A stretch of DNA of 64,000 nucleotides from Tistrella mobilis KA081020-065 (GCF_000264455.2 NC_017956.1:2710001-2774000); one strand, 5' to 3'; counted from the first letter of the stretch, positions 41,255 to 51,432 are shown. Notes: a model not told the origin generated them from the sequence alone. Translations and numbers: made by a program.

Positions 41255-43447
41255 TCAGGCCCGCACCGTCTGCAGGAAGTCCTCCACCTGCCGGCGGAGA
41301 TCCTCGCCGTTCCGCCCCAGATCGCCCGCGGCCGAGAGCACCTGATTGGCGGCGAGGTCGGTTTCCCGCGCCGCCGCGGTGACGCTGCCGATATTACCCG
41401 TGACCTCGACCGTGCCCTGGCTCGCTTCCTGGACATTGCGCGAGATTTCGCGGGTCGCCGCGCCCTGTTCCTGCATGGCGGCGGAAATCGCGGTCGAGAT
41501 TTCATTCACCCGATTGATGGTCGCGCCGATCTCTTCGATCGCATGGGCCGAGTCGCGGGTCGCGTCCTGGATCGACCGGATCTGGGCGGCAATCTCTTCG
41601 GTCGCCCGCGCGGTCTGCACCGCCAGCGTCTTGACTTCAGAGGCCACCACCGCGAAGCCCTTGCCGGCCTCGCCGGCGCGGGCCGCCTCGATGGTCGCAT
41701 TCAGCGCCAGCAGATTGGTCTGAGAGGCGATGTCGTTGATCAGCTGCACCACATTGCCGACCTTCTGCGCCGCCTCGGACAGGTTCTTCACCCGCAGACC
41801 GGTGGCGTCGGCCTGACGCACCGCCTCGCTGACGATGCCGCTCGACTGGTTGACCCGGTCGCCGATCTCGCCGATCGCGGCCGAAAGCTGCTCGGCCGCC
41901 GCCGCCACGGTCTGGATGTTCTGGCTGGCCTGTTCGGTCGCACTCGCAGCCGCCGTGGACCGCCGGCTGGTCTCGTCGGCCGTGACCGTCATGGTCTCGG
42001 CGGTCGACCGCAACTCGGTCGCGGCCGACGTGACCCCGTTCAGAACCCCGCCGACCGAGGCCTCGAAACGGTCGGCCATGTCGCGCATCGCCTGGCGCCG
42101 GGCGGCTTCGGCCGCCGCCTGATCCTCGGCACGCTGGGCGATGTTGCGCCGCAGATCCCCCTGCATGCGGGTCAGCGCCGTCGCCAGCCGGCCGACCTCG
42201 TCCTTCTGATCGACCGTCAGGCTCTGGTCGAAGCGCCCTTCGGCAATGCCGTCGGCAAAGCCGGCGCAGGCGCGGATCGGCCGGGCGATCCCGCGGGCGG
42301 CAAGCGCCACCACCAGGATCGCGCCAAGCACCACCGCAAGCCCGACCCCCAGCGAGACCAGCGTGTCGCGCGTCGACCGTTCGGCCATATCGCCGCTCAA
42401 CGCATTGACCGAGGCGAGCGCCACATCCCGCGGCACCGAGATCACCACCGACCACGGCGTGGCAGTGTCGCCGAAACGGATCGGCGAGAAGACGTCGATA
42501 TCGGGATGGCCCTGACGGTCGAGCACCGTCGCCTCACCGGCGCGGATCACCTCAAGCCCGTCGGTCCAGCTGTCGCCGGCCGCGGTCACCGGCTGGCCGA
42601 TCGTCTCGGGCGCGCCGCTGTCGGCCACGATCAGCCCGGCATCGCTGATGATCGCAACCCGGCTTCGGCCGTCATAGAGCGCGTTCGACACCTTCACCGC
42701 CAGCGCCTGGATGAAATCCAGGTTGTAGTCGGTGCCGGCCACGCCGCGGAAACGGCCGTCGATCATGATCGGCACCGACAGCGTCGCCAGGAAGACCGGC
42801 TTGCCCTGCACGATATAGGGCAGCGGACCCAGGATGTTCTCGCGGCCGGTCTCGGCCGGGCCTATATACCAGCCGCCCTTGACCAGACCGTTGGGATGAC
42901 GGTCGCTGCTGTCGTATTCGACCAGCGGCTGGATCGCGATCCGGCCGTCGGTGCCACGGGTCCAGTAGGGCAGGAAACGGCCGGTCGCATCCGATCCGTG
43001 CTCGCGGTCGCCGCGGAAGGCGGCATCGGCGCCATCCAGCGCATCCGGTTCCCAGGCCGAATAGGTGCCGTTCAGCGCCGGATCCTGCGCCAGCGCCTGG
43101 CGGAGCATCGTGTTCAGCTGGTCGCGCCGCTGCCCGGCCGGCGTGCCTGCCGGACCATCCGTGGCCAGCACCGCGAAGCTGCGCGCCAGCGTCCGGGCAG
43201 TATCGAGCCCGGCTTCCAGCTGGGCCTTGATCGCCGCCGCCTCGGTTGCCGCCCGGTTTTGCAGCGCCGCCTTGGTCTGGCCGTCGACGATCCCGAGCAC
43301 GCTCTCGGTAACATATTCATGCGTGTTGCGCGCCGATACCAGGCTGAACCCCACCAGCACCACCACCGTCGTCGCAAGGCACAGCCCCGCGGTCAGCGCG
43401 ATCCTGGCCTGCACGCTGGTCAGCCGCCCCGACAGAACAGACACCAT
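41255..43447 (-). CDS. methyl-accepting chemotaxis protein with dCache sensor
   Basis: 730 residues. TM1 covers residues 15-37, and a periplasmic dCache domain spans about 45-315, including [34 protein letters not shown] and [12 protein letters not shown]2 ([20 protein letters not shown]) is followed by HAMP ([17 protein letters not shown]) and a signalling domain with the hairpin tip [20 protein letters not shown] region. The W-Y...D arrangement in the cache resembles amine or amino-acid sensors, but the ligand is not predictable. No C-terminal CheR pentapeptide is present. GGAGGGGG precedes ATG 43447. Confidence 0.9.
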   Translation of the reverse strand: MVSVLSGRLTSVQARIALTAGLCLATTVVVLVGFSLVSARNTHEYVTESVLGIVDGQTKAALQNRAATEAAAIKAQLEAGLDTARTLARSFAVLATDGPAGTPAGQRRDQLNTMLRQALAQDPALNGTYSAWEPDALDGADAAFRGDREHGSDATGRFLPYWTRGTDGRIAIQPLVEYDSSDRHPNGLVKGGWYIGPAETGRENILGPLPYIVQGKPVFLATLSVPIMIDGRFRGVAGTDYNLDFIQALAVKVSNALYDGRSRVAIISDAGLIVADSGAPETIGQPVTAAGDSWTDGLEVIRAGEATVLDRQGHPDIDVFSPIRFGDTATPWSVVISVPRDVALASVNALSGDMAERSTRDTLVSLGVGLAVVLGAILVVALAARGIARPIRACAGFADGIAEGRFDQSLTVDQKDEVGRLATALTRMQGDLRRNIAQRAEDQAAAEAARRQAMRDMADRFEASVGGVLNGVTSAATELRSTAETMTVTADETSRRSTAAASATEQASQNIQTVAAAAEQLSAAIGEIGDRVNQSSGIVSEAVRQADATGLRVKNLSEAAQKVGNVVQLINDIASQTNLLALNATIEAARAGEAGKGFAVVASEVKTLAVQTARATEEIAAQIRSIQDATRDSAHAIEEIGATINRVNEISTAISAAMQEQGAATREISRNVQEASQGTVEVTGNIGSVTAAARETDLAANQVLSAAGDLGRNGEDLRRQVEDFLQTVRA

Positions 43448-43758
43448 CTTTCCCCCTCCACACCGCGCCTGAATCAAATCCTGATGTACAAAGTATTCGA
43501 TCCCCGAAAATCCGCCTTGATCGATGTCAAATGATCTTCATTAACAAATGGTTAGCTTAATTCCCAACTCAACCGCACATGAATAAAGGACCGCAAATGT
43601 CTTTGCAGATCATATGATTTGATATGTTCAGCATGAATGCATGCCAGTGGCAAAAGTAGCAAGACGACGAAATGACATAACACTCTTTACGCCCTGGTAA
43701 GGTCGAAAGTCGCACTCTGAAGCGCACGTTCTCATGAATCTCCCCGGGACGCCTCCAG
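43448..43758. other. AT-rich divergent promoter region between two chemoreceptor genes
   Basis: 311 bases with base composition far more AT-rich than the surroundings, for example around 43540-43560 and 43600-43680. No coding frame is convincing. It must hold promoters for both receptors; I did not find one with consensus sigma-70 elements, and chemotaxis genes often use alternative sigma factors. Confidence 0.5.
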
Positions 43759-45423
43759 ATGAAGCTCGCACACAAGATCCTGGCGCCGGTCGCGATCCTT
43801 GCCGCCATCGCCATCCTGATCGCCCTCGCCGGCATGATTGGCCTGAACCGGATGGGTGATGCCGCCCATCGCATGGCCGACGATTCCGACCTGGTGATCA
43901 AGACGTCGGAACTCAGAAGCGTCAGCCGGGCGCTGCAGCGCGATGCGCTGAACCTGATCTTCGAGCCCGAAGCCGGCCGTGCCTCGATCGCCAGCCGCTT
44001 CGACAGCCGCGCCCAGGCCATGGAGGCCCAGCTGGTGGCGATCGAGGCCGTCGTCGGCGACCGCGACCGCCGGTTCATCGGGCTGCAGCGCGAGGTGATC
44101 CGGGCCCTGATCCGCGTGCGGGAACTGGCGCTGGCGGGGGAGACCGATGCTGCGCATCAGGCCTTCATCAACGGCGTGCGCCAGGCCGAGCGTGCGGCAT
44201 CGGAGCTGACCGACCCGATGATCGACGACGGCATCGCCGAGGTCGCGGCCCAGTCCACCGGCCTGGAAGACACCCGGACCTCGGTCATGAGTGTGATGCT
44301 GGCCACCGCCGTGATCGGCATCCTGGCCGGCGTCCTGCTCTCGAGCCTGGTCGCGCGCCGCGGGGTCATCGCCCCGCTTGGCCGGATGACCGGGGCGATG
44401 GCGCGGCTGAAGGCCCGGGATTACGGTTTCGATCTGGCCGATGCCGGCCGCAGCGACGAGATCGGCGCCATGGCCGCCGCGGTCGCGACCTTCCGCGATG
44501 CGATGCAGGAAACCGACCGGCTGCAGGCCGAACAGCGTGCCGCCGAAGAACGTACCCTCCGCCGCCTGGCCCGCCGGGCCGAGCTGGTGAAGGAGTTCGT
44601 CGACGGCATGAACGGCCTCTCTGCCCGCCTGGCCGACGAGGCCCGGCAGCTGGAAACCGATGCCGGCGCGCTTTCGGGCGCCGCCGCCGAGACCAGCCGG
44701 ATGACCGCCAGCACCAGCACCGCCACCGACCGCACCACCGCCAATGTCCAGACGGTGGCGGCCGCGACCGAGGAACTCTCGGCCTCGATCGGCGAGATCA
44801 GCGCGCGGGCGAACGAAACCGCCTCAACCTCGGGCAGCAGTGCCAACGAGGCCCGGCGAACCGCCGATCAGGTCGGCCAGCTGCGCCGCACGGCCGAAGA
44901 GATCGGCCAGGTGGTGGCACTGATCACCGACGTCGCCGCCCAGACCAATCTTCTGGCGCTGAACGCCACGATCGAGGCCGCCCGCGCCGGCGAGGCGGGC
45001 AAGGGCTTCGCGGTCGTCGCCGCCGAGGTGAAGACGCTCGCCACCCAGACCGGGCGGGCGACCGAAGAAATCCGCGCCAAGGTCGCCGCGGTCCAGACCG
45101 CAACCGACGGCGCCGTCGCCTCGATCGAGCGCATCGTCGGGATGATCGGCGAGATCAGCAGCATGACCACCTCGATCGCGACCGCGGTGGAAGAACAGTC
45201 CGCCGCCACCGGCGAAATCACCCGCAATGTGCAGGAAGCGGCCAACGGCACCGAGCAGATCCGCCAGGATGTGCAGGTGCTGGACCAGACCGCCACCCGC
45301 ACCCACGACATCGCCGGCCGGGTCGGCGGCTTCTCGACCGAGGTTTCGCGCCGGTCGGGCGAGCTGCGCGATCTGGTTGCGGGTTTCGTCAGCCGCCTGT
45401 CCGAATCGGAAGCGGCGGCCTGA
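43759..45423 (+). CDS. methyl-accepting chemotaxis protein with 4-helix-bundle sensor
   Basis: 554 residues. TM1 ([20 protein letters not shown]) is followed by a helical periplasmic domain of about 140 residues and TM2 ([20 protein letters not shown]). HAMP ([20 protein letters not shown]) leads to the signalling domain with [20 protein letters not shown] and [20 protein letters not shown]. It differs from its divergent neighbour in sensor type, so they detect different signals. No good ribosome site is visible before ATG 43759. The last 35 bases overlap the convergent protease gene. Confidence 0.9.
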   Translation: MKLAHKILAPVAILAAIAILIALAGMIGLNRMGDAAHRMADDSDLVIKTSELRSVSRALQRDALNLIFEPEAGRASIASRFDSRAQAMEAQLVAIEAVVGDRDRRFIGLQREVIRALIRVRELALAGETDAAHQAFINGVRQAERAASELTDPMIDDGIAEVAAQSTGLEDTRTSVMSVMLATAVIGILAGVLLSSLVARRGVIAPLGRMTGAMARLKARDYGFDLADAGRSDEIGAMAAAVATFRDAMQETDRLQAEQRAAEERTLRRLARRAELVKEFVDGMNGLSARLADEARQLETDAGALSGAAAETSRMTASTSTATDRTTANVQTVAAATEELSASIGEISARANETASTSGSSANEARRTADQVGQLRRTAEEIGQVVALITDVAAQTNLLALNATIEAARAGEAGKGFAVVAAEVKTLATQTGRATEEIRAKVAAVQTATDGAVASIERIVGMIGEISSMTTSIATAVEEQSAATGEITRNVQEAANGTEQIRQDVQVLDQTATRTHDIAGRVGGFSTEVSRRSGELRDLVAGFVSRLSESEAAA

Positions 45424-46252
45424 GCGGCCGGGCCATTTCGGCCAGCCGCCGGACCCGCTCCGCCGTCGCGGGGTGGGTCCGCAGCAGGCCGGGCCCCTGG
45501 TGGCGCAGGCGGAAGATCGCCTCCCAGGGGCCCGAACGCTCCAGCGCCAGCAGGGCCCTGGCCAGCGCCGCCGGATCGCCGGTCAGCCGCGCCGCCTCCA
45601 GATCGGCCGCGAATTCACGGGTGCGGGAGAGCGCCAGCTGCATCAGCCCCACAAGCCCGGGGGCGGCGATCAGCAGCAGCACCGCCGCCAGGGGCACGGT
45701 GACGGCACCCAGCAGGATCAGTGGCAGGTTCAGGGCCAGCAGGGCGATGCCGAGCCAGGCCATCAGCCCGGTGATCCGCCCCAGCCCGTCGGCCAGACGC
45801 ATGATCTTGAGGTCGCCATTGGCGATATGCGCCAGTTCATGGGCCAGCACCGCCATCAGTTCCGGGGGCGTCAGGCGGCGCAGCAGCCCGTCGGTGATCA
45901 CCACCACCGGCACGCCGGCATCGTCCAGCGCAAAGGCGTTGGGCTGGCGCGCCGGGCACCAGCAGAGCCGCGGGCGGGCATGGATCCCGGCACGGGCGGC
46001 CAGCGCCGCCAGGGCGTCGTGGATTTCCGGAAGGGCCGCATAGGGGATCGGGCGGGCGCGATGGGCGCGCAGCACCAGCCCGGCCGGCAGGCCCGGCAGC
46101 AGCAGGGCCGCGGCGACGGCACCGGCCAGCGCCCACGGAATGCCGCCGGGGCCCCAGACGATCCAGCTGGTCAGGCACAGAACCAGCGCCATGCCAGCGA
46201 CCAGCAGAACCGACCAGGCAAGATTGCGCAGAACCTGGCGTGTGGTTGCCAT
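45389..46252 (-). CDS. M48 family membrane metalloprotease (HtpX-like)
   Basis: 287 residues. Two N-terminal helices, the zinc motif HELAH in [20 protein letters not shown], two further helices and the third ligand E in [20 protein letters not shown] are present. HtpX-type proteases degrade damaged membrane proteins with the active site in the cytoplasm. The N-terminal segment is similar in layout to HtpX but not close enough to assign the ortholog. It ends inside the 3' end of the convergent chemoreceptor gene. Confidence 0.88.
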   Translation of the reverse strand: MATTRQVLRNLAWSVLLVAGMALVLCLTSWIVWGPGGIPWALAGAVAAALLLPGLPAGLVLRAHRARPIPYAALPEIHDALAALAARAGIHARPRLCWCPARQPNAFALDDAGVPVVVITDGLLRRLTPPELMAVLAHELAHIANGDLKIMRLADGLGRITGLMAWLGIALLALNLPLILLGAVTVPLAAVLLLIAAPGLVGLMQLALSRTREFAADLEAARLTGDPAALARALLALERSGPWEAIFRLRHQGPGLLRTHPATAERVRRLAEMARPLRPPLPIRTGG

Positions 46253-46329
46253 CCGTCACCTCCGCCCGCGACGCCACCCCTGAGGGGCATGCTCTCAGAC
46301 AGGCGATCTGGGAGAAGGCGAGAGGCGGA

Positions 46330-47400
46330 TCAAGAGGGGGAAGCCGGCGATCCGCGGCGGGGCGCGAAGACCCGGGTCTGCCGGCGCGGCCTGGTCAGGC
46401 CGGGCAGGTCGGCCCCCAGCGCATCGGCAAGCGTCGGCCCGTCGGCGCTGATCAGGCGGCTGGCCTCTGCCTCGGCGCGGCCGATATGGCGCAGCCGTTC
46501 CGGGTGCCAGGGGGTGGGGGCAACATCGGCGGCATGGCGCGGCGTCTCGGCGCGCCGCCGATCGCGCAACAGGGCCCGGACCAGGGCGCGGGCCGCGCGG
46601 GGGTCCAGCCCGTCGGGCCCCGCCATCTGGGGGCGCGGCTGCGCCATCGGCTGGGGCAGCGGGCGCTTGCGCGCAGCCGCGGCGATTTCTGCCGCCAAAC
46701 CGTCCGGCCGCCGCGCCCTGGGTGCCTCGGCCGGGGCCGCCCCCGGCCGGCCGACGATGCGGTCGGCGACCTCGTCACGCCGGACCCGGCGTGAGGGTTC
46801 CCACCGCGCCGGGCGCCCGGGGCTGCCCGCCGGCGGCACATCACCCGCCGACGCCAGCCCCTGGGGCACCGGCGGCAGCTTCACCTGGGGCTGGGCGGGC
46901 GGCAGGGGCGGCGGCACCCGGTCGCGGGCGGCGCGCCGCTCGATTTCGGCCGCCGCCGCGGCCGACATGCCGCTGCGGGTGCGCTCCGACAGGCCGCGCA
47001 GTTCGCGGCCCAGCATCTCAAGCTCGATCTCGCTGCCGATGCCGCCGTCACGGGCCAGGCGCCAGGTCTCCAGCCCGCCGATCAGCGCGTTCAACCGGTC
47101 CAGCTCCAGGCTGCCGAGCCCAGCCCAGACCGTTTCCATGAAGCGCTCCACCACCTGAGGCAGCGGCCGGAGCTTCAGGGTCGCTGCGTCGACCCTGAGC
47201 AGGTCGGGCGCGCGCGGACCGACATCGGTGACGACGAAAACCGCCGGCATCAGCCGGCCGCGGCCGGCTGCGGCGAATTGTCCGAGGGCCAGGAACAGCA
47301 GGGCGTGAAGCTTGGCCGGGGCCAGGACACGGCCGTCATTGCGGGCCCTCTGCATCAGCCAGCCGGCGACGTCGTGGCTGCTCTCGACAGCGATCCGCAT
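46330..47400 (-). CDS. Panacea-like N-terminal domain protein with disordered basic tail
   Basis: 356 residues. Residues 10-65 (SHDVAGWLMQRARNDGRVLA, KLHALLFLALGQFAAAGRGR, FVVTDVGPRAP) resemble the start of the Panacea/SocA domain found in toxin-neutralising proteins and phage-associated proteins. Residues 95-150 are helical (LELDRLNALIGGLETWRLAR). From 155 to the end the chain is rich in P, A and R with no recognisable fold. It has no toxin-like neighbour: an M48 protease is downstream and ahpC is divergent. Function unknown; the domain call is tentative. Confidence 0.55.
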   Translation of the reverse strand: MRIAVESSHDVAGWLMQRARNDGRVLAPAKLHALLFLALGQFAAAGRGRLMPAVFVVTDVGPRAPDLLRVDAATLKLRPLPQVVERFMETVWAGLGSLELDRLNALIGGLETWRLARDGGIGSEIELEMLGRELRGLSERTRSGMSAAAAAEIERRAARDRVPPPLPPAQPQVKLPPVPQGLASAGDVPPAGSPGRPARWEPSRRVRRDEVADRIVGRPGAAPAEAPRARRPDGLAAEIAAAARKRPLPQPMAQPRPQMAGPDGLDPRAARALVRALLRDRRRAETPRHAADVAPTPWHPERLRHIGRAEAEASRLISADGPTLADALGADLPGLTRPRRQTRVFAPRRGSPASPS

Positions 47401-47540
47401 GGTCTCCCGCCCCTCTGCAGTTTCCGCAGGCTTGCCCCCTTGCAGGGTCAGTATAGGGTGCCCAACTTAACCGCGACTTAAAATTCGCAGCGAAACGGGC
47501 TGACCCGGATGCCGGGGCTGCCGCCCGCCCGGCGTGACAG

Positions 47541-47561
47541 TTTTTAGAATTCTTCTAAAAA
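47541..47561. promoter_or_regulatory. Fur/Irr-like palindrome upstream of ahpC
   Basis: TTTTTAGAA-TTC-TTCTAAAAA, a perfect 9-base inverted repeat with 3-base spacer, immediately upstream of the -35 element at 47567. The core TTTAGAA-N3-TTCTAAA resembles the iron control element recognised by the Fur-family protein Irr in Alphaproteobacteria. Regulator identity is an inference. Confidence 0.55.
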
Positions 47562-47566
47562 GGCTC

Positions 47567-47595
47567 TTGCGCTGCCCCGCACCGACTGATATACC
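47567..47595 (+). promoter_or_regulatory. promoter of ahpC
   Basis: TTGCGC (47567-47572), 17-base spacer, TATACC (47590-47595). It is flanked on both sides by palindromes, so access by RNA polymerase could be blocked or aided by their binding protein. Confidence 0.5.
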
Positions 47596-47609
47596 CGGTT
47601 CGACATCGA

Positions 47610-47644
47610 TTGGAACCGTTCTAAAACGAACCGGGCGGTTCCAA
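47610..47644. promoter_or_regulatory. second inverted-repeat region in the ahpC leader
   Basis: TTGGAA-CCG-TTCTAA (47610-47624) is a degenerate copy of the upstream palindrome. In addition TTGGAACCG (47610-47618) and CGGTTCCAA (47636-47644) form a perfect 9-base inverted repeat with a 17-base spacer. It lies just downstream of the predicted transcription start and could be an operator or an RNA hairpin. Confidence 0.45.
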
Positions 47645-47717
47645 CGATCAAGACCCCGAGTTGCCGCCCCCGGGCCGGATGTCCGGGGGCATCCTCCAGA
47701 AACGAGAGGCAGGATCC

Positions 47718-48257
47718 ATGCTGACCATCGGTGATAAGTTCCCGTCGTTCAAGGTCAAGGCGACCGTGTCGACCGACCTGAAGAGCGCCTTCTCGGAGAT
47801 CGACGAGAACACCTATGGGGGCAAGTGGAAGGTCTACTTCTTCTGGCCGAAGGACTTCACCTTCATCTGCCCGACCGAGATCGCGGCCTTCGGCAAGCTG
47901 AACGGCGAGTTCGAGGATCGTGACGCGGTCGTGCTCGGCGGCAGCACCGACAGCGAGTTCGTGCACCATGCCTGGCGCGTCCACAAGGAAGAGCTGAACG
48001 ACCTGCCCTTCCCGATGCTGGCCGATGTCAGCCATGCGCTGTGCAATGCGCTCGGCATCCTCCACAAGGAAGAGGGCGTGGCTCTCCGCGCCACCTTCAT
48101 CGTCGACCCGGACAACATCATCCGTCACGTGTCGGTGAACGATCTCGACGTGGGCCGCAACCCGCAGGAGATCATCCGCATCCTCGACGCGCTGCAGACC
48201 GACGAACTGTGCCCCTGCAACTGGCAGAAGGGCGAGGACACCCTCAAGGTGGCCTGA
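47718..48257 (+). CDS. ahpC: alkyl hydroperoxide reductase peroxiredoxin AhpC (AhpD-dependent type)
   Basis: 179 residues. Peroxidatic C51 is in FFWPKDFTFICPTEIAAF and the resolving-region cysteines C165 and C167 are in TDELCPCNWQKG. The C-terminal CxC and the sequence FPMLADVSHALCNALGIL resemble the mycobacterial AhpC class that is reduced by AhpD rather than AhpF. It destroys hydrogen peroxide, organic peroxides and peroxynitrite in the cytoplasm. GAGAGGCAGGA precedes ATG 47718. The partner ahpD follows after 290 bases. Confidence 0.93.
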   Translation: MLTIGDKFPSFKVKATVSTDLKSAFSEIDENTYGGKWKVYFFWPKDFTFICPTEIAAFGKLNGEFEDRDAVVLGGSTDSEFVHHAWRVHKEELNDLPFPMLADVSHALCNALGILHKEEGVALRATFIVDPDNIIRHVSVNDLDVGRNPQEIIRILDALQTDELCPCNWQKGEDTLKVA

Positions 48258-48269
48258 TCCTGCGGATCC

Positions 48270-48301
48270 GGTCGGCGGTGCGGGATCCCGCACCGCCGAC
48301 C
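48270..48301 (+). terminator. perfect 32-bp palindrome after ahpC (terminator or attenuator)
   Basis: Arms GGTCGGCGGTGCGGGA and TCCCGCACCGCCGACC are contiguous (48270-48285/48286-48301), giving a 14-bp stem with a GATC loop as RNA. It begins 12 bases after the ahpC stop and is followed by CCCGTCTTGCC with little T tract, so it may be partial and allow some read-through into ahpD. Confidence 0.6.
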
Positions 48302-48547
48302 CCCGTCTTGCCCTTGCCTGCCCCGGCGTCCGTCGCCCCTACCTTCCACCCCCCCTTTCCCCACCACCCCTTTCCATCCTCCCGGACAGCCGCGTCGAGC
48401 CCCGGCCGGATTGCGCATGCGCATAGATCGCGCGCAATCTGATCGTGATGAAGATATCTGGCTCCGCAGCTTTCCACCCGTCCCAAGAGCGCCGCGCCTC
48501 CGGCCGCGCTGAAGCCCCACCCATCTGAAATCCCCAGGAGAGTCGAG

Positions 48548-49081
48548 ATGTCGATCGAGCAGCTGCGCGGCGCGCTTCCGGATTACGCCAAGGATCTGAA
48601 GCTCAACCTCGGCAACGTGCTGCAGTCGGAGAATCTGACCGCACAGCAGCTCTGGGGCACCGCCCTCGCCTCGGCGCTCGCCGCGCGCAACGCCACCGTG
48701 ATCCGCGCGATCGCGGCCGATGCCGACGCCCAGCTCAGCCCCGAGGCGCAGAAGGCCGCCCGGGCCGCCGCGGCGATCATGGGCATGAACAACATCTACT
48801 ACCGCTACACCCATCTGGTGTCGGACAAGGAATACGCCTCAATGCCGGCGAAGCTGCGCATGACCGTGATCGGCAAGCCCGGCGTCGACCATGCCGATTT
48901 CGAACTGTGGTCGCTGGCGGTCTCGGCGATCAACGGCTGCGGCATGTGCATGGACAGCCACGAGAAGGTCGTCCGCGACAAGGGCATCAGCCGCGACGGG
49001 GTGCAGGATGCCATCCGCATCGCCTCGGTCGTCCATGCCGTGGCCGCCACCTTCGACGCCGAAGAGGCCCTGGCCGGCTGA
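48548..49081 (+). CDS. ahpD: alkylhydroperoxidase AhpD
   Basis: 177 residues. The active site is C131-x-x-C134 with H138 ([15 protein letters not shown]) and E119 upstream, as in AhpD. The protein reduces AhpC through its dithiol and has weak peroxidase activity itself. It starts [20 protein letters not shown], close to the family consensus. CAGGAGAG precedes the ATG. The 290-base gap from ahpC, with a strong hairpin, suggests differential expression; a strong terminator follows the gene. Confidence 0.95.
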   Translation: MSIEQLRGALPDYAKDLKLNLGNVLQSENLTAQQLWGTALASALAARNATVIRAIAADADAQLSPEAQKAARAAAAIMGMNNIYYRYTHLVSDKEYASMPAKLRMTVIGKPGVDHADFELWSLAVSAINGCGMCMDSHEKVVRDKGISRDGVQDAIRIASVVHAVAATFDAEEALAG

Positions 49082-49110
49082 TCCCGGCCACCGCCCGCCC
49101 CGGTTTCAGC

Positions 49111-49154
49111 CCCCCGCCCGCCGGTGCCCCCGCATCGGCGGGCGGGGGTTTTTT
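49111..49154 (+). terminator. rho-independent terminator of ahpCD
   Basis: A 13-bp stem (49111-49123 CCCCCGCCCGCCG with 49136-49148), a 12-base loop and a run of six T (49149-49154). Confidence 0.9.
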
Positions 49155-49613
49155 CGTCCCTGAAGGTTGACATTCGCGGCCGAAGCCCCAAGTCTGGGAC
49201 ACGTTTTTCGGACGAACCGCTCAAGGACAATCTGTGGCGCGACAATCCCGGCCGATCAATTCGGCCTGCATATGTCACGCTCATGACACGTGAACCTGCC
49301 ATGATCTTCCACTAGTCTCTGTGGGGATCGGGCAGTGATCGTCTTTGATCAGCTCGCCCGAAGCTCTTTGACGCTTTGGACCGTCGGACCATTGCCGGAC
49401 ATCTTTGGCAGTGGCCGCGTTGCTACACGTCGGGTTCCTGGCAGACGCCCTGTCGCCGGACCGAACGTGCGGGGCCCGGCATGGCCCGGCTCACATTCTC
49501 GCGCACCGGTGCGCCCCGTCTTCCCTTCCCGTCCCCGACCACCGGCAACGGTCCCGCCCCCAGCGGGAACCGGTCCGTCCGCGTCTTCGGATCATAGGAG
49601 GATGGAGACAGAC
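49155..49613. other. 459-base leader of the NAGGN operon
   Basis: No gene is supported here. TTGACA at 49167-49172 with AAGTCT 17 bases later (49190) is a possible promoter. TGTCA-N6-TGACA (49273-49288) is an inverted repeat that could be an operator. The stretch 49285-49400 is more AT-rich than its surroundings. The last 30 bases hold AGGAGG (49596-49601). Confidence 0.4.
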
Positions 49614-51425
49614 ATGTGCGGCTTCAGCGGCGAGATCAGGTTCGACGGCACGACGGCGGATGTCGGGGCCGTGGCACGCATGACCGCCGCGATGGACAGG
49701 CGCGGCCCGGATGCGTCCGGGATCCACGCCCAGGGGCGGATTGCGGTCGGCCATCGCCGGCTCAAGATCTTCGACCTCAGCGAACAGGCCCAGCAGCCGA
49801 TGATCGATGCCGGGCTGGGCCTCGGCCTGGTCTATAACGGCGCCATCTACAATTACCGCGAACTGCGCGCCGAGCTGGAGGCGATGGGCTTCGCCTTCTT
49901 CTCCACCGGCGACACCGAGGTCATCCTCAAGGGTTATCGCGCCTGGGGCCCGAAGGTCGTCGACCGGCTGGCCGGCATGTTCGCCTTCGTGCTGTGGGAA
50001 CGCGATACCGGCCGGGTGCTGATGGCCCGCGACCGCCTGGGCATCAAGCCGCTCTATATCGAGAACCGGGGCCGCACGCTGCGCTTCGCCAGCACCCTGC
50101 CGGCCCTGCTTGCCGGCGGCGGTGTCGACACCGCCATCGACCCGGTGGCGCTGCAGTTCTATCTCCAGTTCCACGCCGTGGTTCCGGCGCCGATGACCAT
50201 CCTGAAGGGCATCCGCAAGCTGCCGCCGGCCACCCGCCGGATCATCGAGCCCGACGGCACCGCCCGCGACGAGATCTATTGGGCACCCGATTACGGCCCG
50301 CGCGCCGATGAACGCGATCTCTCTTTCCAGGACTGGCAGGCGAAGGTGCTCGACACCCTGCGCACCGCCGTCCGCCGCCGTCTGGTCGCCGACGTGCCGG
50401 TGGGCGTGCTGCTCTCGGGCGGGCTGGACAGCAGCCTGATCACCGGGCTGATCGCCGAGGCCGGGCAGAAGGACCTCAAGACCTATTCGATCGGCTTCGA
50501 CGCCGCCGGCGGCGAAGAGGGCGACGAGTTCCGCTGGTCGGATGTCGTGGCCGCCCATTTCGGCACCGATCACCATCAGATCCGGGTCTCCGCCTCGGAA
50601 ACGCTCGAAGCCCTGCCCGATTGCGTGGCGGCGATGAGCGAGCCGATGGTCAGCCACGACGCGGTCGGCTTCTACCTGCTGTCAGAGGCGGTCTCGCGCG
50701 ATCTGAAGGTGGTGCAGTCGGGCCAGGGCGCCGACGAGGTCTTCGGCGGCTATCACTGGTATCCGCCGATGCTGGCCGCCGGCGACGAGGCCGCGGTCGA
50801 GACCTATGCCCGCCATTTCTGCGACCGCCCCCATGACGAATATCTGGGGCTGGTGCGGCCCGAACACCGGGTCGACGAGGACCATGCCCGCCGTTTCGTG
50901 GCCGAGCATTTCGCACAGCCCGGCGCCACGCGCCCGATCGACAAGGCGCTGCGCATCGACAGCAACATCATGCTGGTCGACGACCCGGTGAAGCGGGTCG
51001 ACAACATGACCATGAGCTGGGGGCTGGAGGCGCGCGTGCCCTTCCTCGACCATGAACTGGTCGAACTTGCGGCCCGCGTGCCGGCCGAGATGAAGGTGAA
51101 GACCACCCCCGACGGCCGCCATCTGGCCCAGGGCAAATATGTGCTGGCAGAGGCCGCCCGCGCCGTGATCCCCCATGCGGTGATCGACCGGCCCAAGGGC
51201 TATTTCCCGGTACCGGCGCTGAAGCATCTGGAAGGCCCCTATCTGGAGATGGTCCGCGCCAGCCTGGGCAGCGAGGGCGCCCGGTCGCGCGGCCTGTTCG
51301 ATCAGGCGGCGGTCGACCGGCTGCTGGCCGATCCCAAGGCGTATATCACGCCGCTCCGGGGCTCCAAGCTCTGGCAGCTGGCCCTGCTCGAACTCTGGCT
51401 CGACACCCACGGCATCCGCGGGTGA
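49614..51425 (+). CDS. asnO: N-acetylglutaminylglutamine amide synthesis amidotransferase (AsnB-like)
   Basis: 603 residues. The N-terminal class-II glutaminase domain needs cysteine at position 2, which fixes the start at ATG 49614 (MCGFSGEIRF) rather than the in-frame ATG 49602. The synthetase domain has the ATP pyrophosphatase loop VLLSGGLDSSLITG near residue 267 and GQGADEVFGGYHWYP. With ngg and an M42 peptidase directly downstream this is the AsnO of N-acetylglutaminylglutamine amide synthesis, a dipeptide osmolyte made under salt stress. It amidates the dipeptide using glutamine and ATP. Confidence 0.92.
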   Translation: MCGFSGEIRFDGTTADVGAVARMTAAMDRRGPDASGIHAQGRIAVGHRRLKIFDLSEQAQQPMIDAGLGLGLVYNGAIYNYRELRAELEAMGFAFFSTGDTEVILKGYRAWGPKVVDRLAGMFAFVLWERDTGRVLMARDRLGIKPLYIENRGRTLRFASTLPALLAGGGVDTAIDPVALQFYLQFHAVVPAPMTILKGIRKLPPATRRIIEPDGTARDEIYWAPDYGPRADERDLSFQDWQAKVLDTLRTAVRRRLVADVPVGVLLSGGLDSSLITGLIAEAGQKDLKTYSIGFDAAGGEEGDEFRWSDVVAAHFGTDHHQIRVSASETLEALPDCVAAMSEPMVSHDAVGFYLLSEAVSRDLKVVQSGQGADEVFGGYHWYPPMLAAGDEAAVETYARHFCDRPHDEYLGLVRPEHRVDEDHARRFVAEHFAQPGATRPIDKALRIDSNIMLVDDPVKRVDNMTMSWGLEARVPFLDHELVELAARVPAEMKVKTTPDGRHLAQGKYVLAEAARAVIPHAVIDRPKGYFPVPALKHLEGPYLEMVRASLGSEGARSRGLFDQAAVDRLLADPKAYITPLRGSKLWQLALLELWLDTHGIRG

Positions 51426-51432
51426 CCCGACC

